Shown here: positions 62,052 to 64,000 of the stretch, piece after piece
How the letters are laid out: every line of letters starts with the position of its first letter
Numbering within the stretch: position 1 is the stretch's first letter
Source: VXNE01 sp963665455
GTDB taxonomy: Bacteria > Pseudomonadota > Gammaproteobacteria > Pseudomonadales > Azotimanducaceae
Assembly (NCBI GenBank): GCA_963665455.1
Contig: OY762279.1
Location: forward strand, 3,100,001-3,164,000
Reading direction: 5' to 3'
DNA: 64,000 nt
Notes under the pieces: model-generated
Database searches by the model: none
What the model saw: only the letters and a program-made list of their open reading frames with translations
What the model was told of the DNA's origin: nothing
Program-made: the position numbers and the translations under genes

Positions 62052-62696
62052 TCAATCGAAGCGCAACCCCGTAGCCTCCGCCAATTCCCCGATGGCCTGA
62101 TCCTCGTCCACCACCTTGATCGTATGCATCCCCATCGCCCGCGCCGGCTTCAGGTTGATGCCGAGATCATCCAGGAACACGCACCGAGACGGATCGACCC
62201 CCAGCCGCTCGTACGCGAGCCGATAGATCGCCGGATCCGGCTTGCGCACGCCCTCGACGCTTGACTCCACCACCACGTCGAAGTGCGCCATCGCCACGTC
62301 CATCACGGACGCACGGTCCGGGTCGCGCGGTACCGGGCGCGACGGATCCGGCTTCATGTTGTTCGTGATGGCGCCCACCTTGAAGTGCTCCTTGCAGCGG
62401 GCGAGGGCGGCGATCATGCGGGGCCGGAGTTCGCCGCTTAGGAGTTCGAGGACGGCCTTGCCGGAGACCGGGTGACCGAGGGCGGTGCTCTCGGCACGAA
62501 ACAGGGCGTCGAACTCGGCGGCGGAGACTTGGCTCGCCTCGAATTGCGCCCAGGCGTTCGTCCGCGGATTGGTGGAGTTCACCGTGCGGATGAAGTCCGT
62601 CGGCAGGTCGTGCGCCACCTCGAACCGGTTGAATGCCTCGAACGGGCTGCTCGTCAGCACGCCCCCGATGTCCCAGAGGGTCGCCTCGATGGCCAT
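62052..62696 (-). CDS. HAD-family hydrolase (epoxide-hydrolase N-terminal type)
   Basis: A 214-residue HAD protein. Motif I is WDIGGVL near residue 10, with Gly for the second Asp; motif II is ITNNM, motif III the Lys in VRKPDPAIY and motif IV VFLDDLGIN. It belongs with the phosphatase domain fused to soluble epoxide hydrolase and with YihX-like proteins. ATG at 62696, six bases inside a possible GTG start at 62702. It follows the alpha/beta hydrolase gene with a two-base gap, so a joint role is likely. Confidence 0.88.
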   Translation of the reverse strand: MAIEATLWDIGGVLTSSPFEAFNRFEVAHDLPTDFIRTVNSTNPRTNAWAQFEASQVSAAEFDALFRAESTALGHPVSGKAVLELLSGELRPRMIAALARCKEHFKVGAITNNMKPDPSRPVPRDPDRASVMDVAMAHFDVVVESSVEGVRKPDPAIYRLAYERLGVDPSRCVFLDDLGINLKPARAMGMHTIKVVDEDQAIGELAEATGLRFD

Positions 62697-62698
62697 GT

Positions 62699-63502
62699 TC
62701 ACAGTTCCTGGTCGGAGAGGAATGCGTTGATCTCGCGCGCCAGCGCCTCGGGCTGGTCGAGTTCGACCAAGTGCCCGGCGTCGTCGATCACGGTTTCGCG
62801 GGTGGGCCCGGCGATGCCGGCGGCGAAGCGTGCCGCGTAGGAGGCCGGGATCACCCGGTCGGCGGCGCCCCGGACGAGCAACGTCGGTTGGACGATGCGA
62901 TGCAGCCGCTTGGCGACGCCCGTCTCGCCGAACGGGAAGAGGAACCGGGCAGCGGCCTCCATGCTGCGGGTCTGGGCGATCTGCCATTCGACCGGATCGG
63001 CGTCTTCGGGGGTCTCCCAGATCGTCTTCCAGCGCTCGGGATCCGCGCAGACCAGGGCGGCGAGGACATCCGGCGCCGGAATCTGCGCCCAGATGTCGGC
63101 GTTGGGCTCGTCCGCCTCGAAGAGGCCGAACGGGGCCACGAGTACGAGGCGGCGGATGCGGCCCCCCGCAACGGCGGCGCTCTCCGCGGCGAGGGCGCCG
63201 CCGACCGAGCTCCCGATGAGATCCATCCTCGGTAGATCGAGGGCCTCGAACATCTCGATAGCGTCCACGATCCAGTCGTAGAGGCTGTCCAAGTGCCGAA
63301 AGGCTTCGGCGCCGGGAAACCCCGCCAGCGACGGCACGATGACGCGCCGGTTCTCGCTCAAGCGGTCGAGGAAAGGCAGCCAGCGGGGGACGCCGCCGAT
63401 GCCCGCGAGAAAGACGGCGGGCGGGGTGCCGGTGGTCTCCGTGCCCTGCTCAAGCACCCGCATCGACCGCCCGCGCAGGGCGATCGTCGATTCGGACGGC
63501 AC
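62699..63502 (-). CDS. Alpha/beta hydrolase
   Basis: A 267-residue hydrolase. The oxyanion segment is FLAGIGGVPRW, the nucleophile Ser lies in LIGSSVGGALA near residue 108, the Asp in RGAADRVIP and the His in DDAGHLVELDQPE. It has no signal peptide. Substrate unknown; esters, lactones or C-C bonds are possible. The GTG start lies one base after the stop of the LLM oxidoreductase gene, so a series of LLM oxidoreductase, hydrolase and HAD is translated together. Confidence 0.9.
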   Translation of the reverse strand: MPSESTIALRGRSMRVLEQGTETTGTPPAVFLAGIGGVPRWLPFLDRLSENRRVIVPSLAGFPGAEAFRHLDSLYDWIVDAIEMFEALDLPRMDLIGSSVGGALAAESAAVAGGRIRRLVLVAPFGLFEADEPNADIWAQIPAPDVLAALVCADPERWKTIWETPEDADPVEWQIAQTRSMEAAARFLFPFGETGVAKRLHRIVQPTLLVRGAADRVIPASYAARFAAGIAGPTRETVIDDAGHLVELDQPEALAREINAFLSDQEL

Positions 63503-63503
63503 C

Positions 63504-64000
63504 TCAGGCGACCTTCGCCGGGGTGTAGCGCCGCTCCTCCGCCATGGGCCTTGGCCACCAGCGGTCTTCCCAACGATCATCGAAGAGGTCGCGAATCTGC
63601 GGCAGCACGCGCTCCGCGTATAGGCGCGTGTTGTATTGCGCGAGCTCCGTGGACATGTTGCCGAACTGGCAGAGCAGCATGAGGTGTCCGACGTTCATCT
63701 CGCGGCACACCTCGCGCAGCCGCTCGGCCACCTGGTCCGGGTCCCCGGCTACGACGTAGCCGAGATCGACGATGTCCTCCCACTGGGTGGCCACCGGGGG
63801 CCGCCCGCCGATGCCACGGCTGCCGGCGGCGGCTTGGGCGACCTGGGACTGCACCCGTGCCCGCTGCGAGGCCTCGCTGGAGTAGCCGGGCGGCGACGCC
63901 CACTTGGGATTGACGTGCAGACAGCGGCCGTAGAAGTACTCGGCGGGGCCGCGGTACAGCTCGTTCGCCTCCCTCTCGGTCTCCGCGACGCCCACGAATT
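63504..64000 (-). CDS. LLM-class flavin-dependent oxidoreductase (5' end outside the window)
   Basis: The C-terminal 165 or so residues of a luciferase-like monooxygenase; the frame continues past the window end. FVGVAETEREANELYRGP and VVAGDPDQVAERLREVCREM are typical of the family's last third, followed by HLMLLCQFGNMSTELAQYNTRLYAERVLPQIR. Flavin use is likely; the substrate is unknown. It overlaps nothing and is one base from the alpha/beta hydrolase start. Confidence 0.85.
   Translation of the reverse strand, partial: FVGVAETEREANELYRGPAEYFYGRCLHVNPKWASPPGYSSEASQRARVQSQVAQAAAGSRGIGGRPPVATQWEDIVDLGYVVAGDPDQVAERLREVCREMNVGHLMLLCQFGNMSTELAQYNTRLYAERVLPQIRDLFDDRWEDRWWPRPMAEERRYTPAKVA

Overview
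The window looks like a stretch of chromosome from a GC-rich, heterotrophic gammaproteobacterium. The main clue is gene order: yceD-rpmF-plsX-fabD-fabG-acpP-fabF-mltG-tmk-holB-pilZ, rne next to rluC, and exbB-exbD-msbA-lpxK-kdsB. Genes are tightly packed, often overlapping by 4 bases (ATGA, GTGA, TTGA), and GTG and TTG starts are frequent. No rRNA, tRNA, CRISPR array, transposase or phage gene was seen. The genus cannot be told from the sequence; a marine or host-associated oligotroph is only a guess from the oxygenase, LLM-oxidoreductase and CoA-ester gene content.

Layout. 1-9.8 kb: minus-strand catabolic genes (glutathione transferase, two-gene toxin/immunity-like cassette, LLM flavin oxidoreductase, cytochrome P450, Rieske oxygenase, nitroreductase, HAD hydrolase, FATP-type acyl-CoA synthetase). 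9.8-11.5 kb: a compact type II restriction-modification pair. 11.6-15.4 kb: metallo-hydrolase overlapping a TonB-dependent receptor with a His-rich N terminus. 15.4-17.2 kb: Uma2-like gene and two hotdog hydratases. 17.3-27.4 kb: propionyl-CoA to succinyl-CoA conversion (mutase, epimerase, carboxyltransferase, atypical biotin carboxylase), interrupted by a GPH-family transporter and a VapBC toxin-antitoxin pair. 27.5-30.8 kb: small secreted protein, exonuclease III, cupin, serine hydrolase.

31-38.2 kb: envelope genes exbB-exbD, a single reading frame fusing MsbA to LpxK, kdsB, then an SDR, AlkB and MurB. 38.3-42.4 kb: rne with a long 5' leader, facing away from rluC. 42.4-51.2 kb: maf, then the fatty-acid operon from yceD to pilZ, driven by a near-consensus sigma70 promoter; acpP in this operon carries an apparent one-base deletion. 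51.2-54.8 kb: dipeptidyl peptidase IV and prolidase. 54.9-58.9 kb: a three-subunit molybdenum hydroxylase with a small MoaD-like protein ending in Gly-Gly. 58.9-62 kb: PfkB kinase, then a two-gene operon of a beta-CASP metallo-nuclease and a RecB-like PD-(D/E)XK nuclease. 62-64 kb: HAD hydrolase, alpha/beta hydrolase and a partial LLM oxidoreductase.

The items most worth following up are the beta-CASP/RecB-like nuclease pair, the MsbA-LpxK fusion, the broken acpP frame, the orphan toxin/immunity-like pair, and the vapBC promoter whose operator palindrome spans the -10 box and the start codon.
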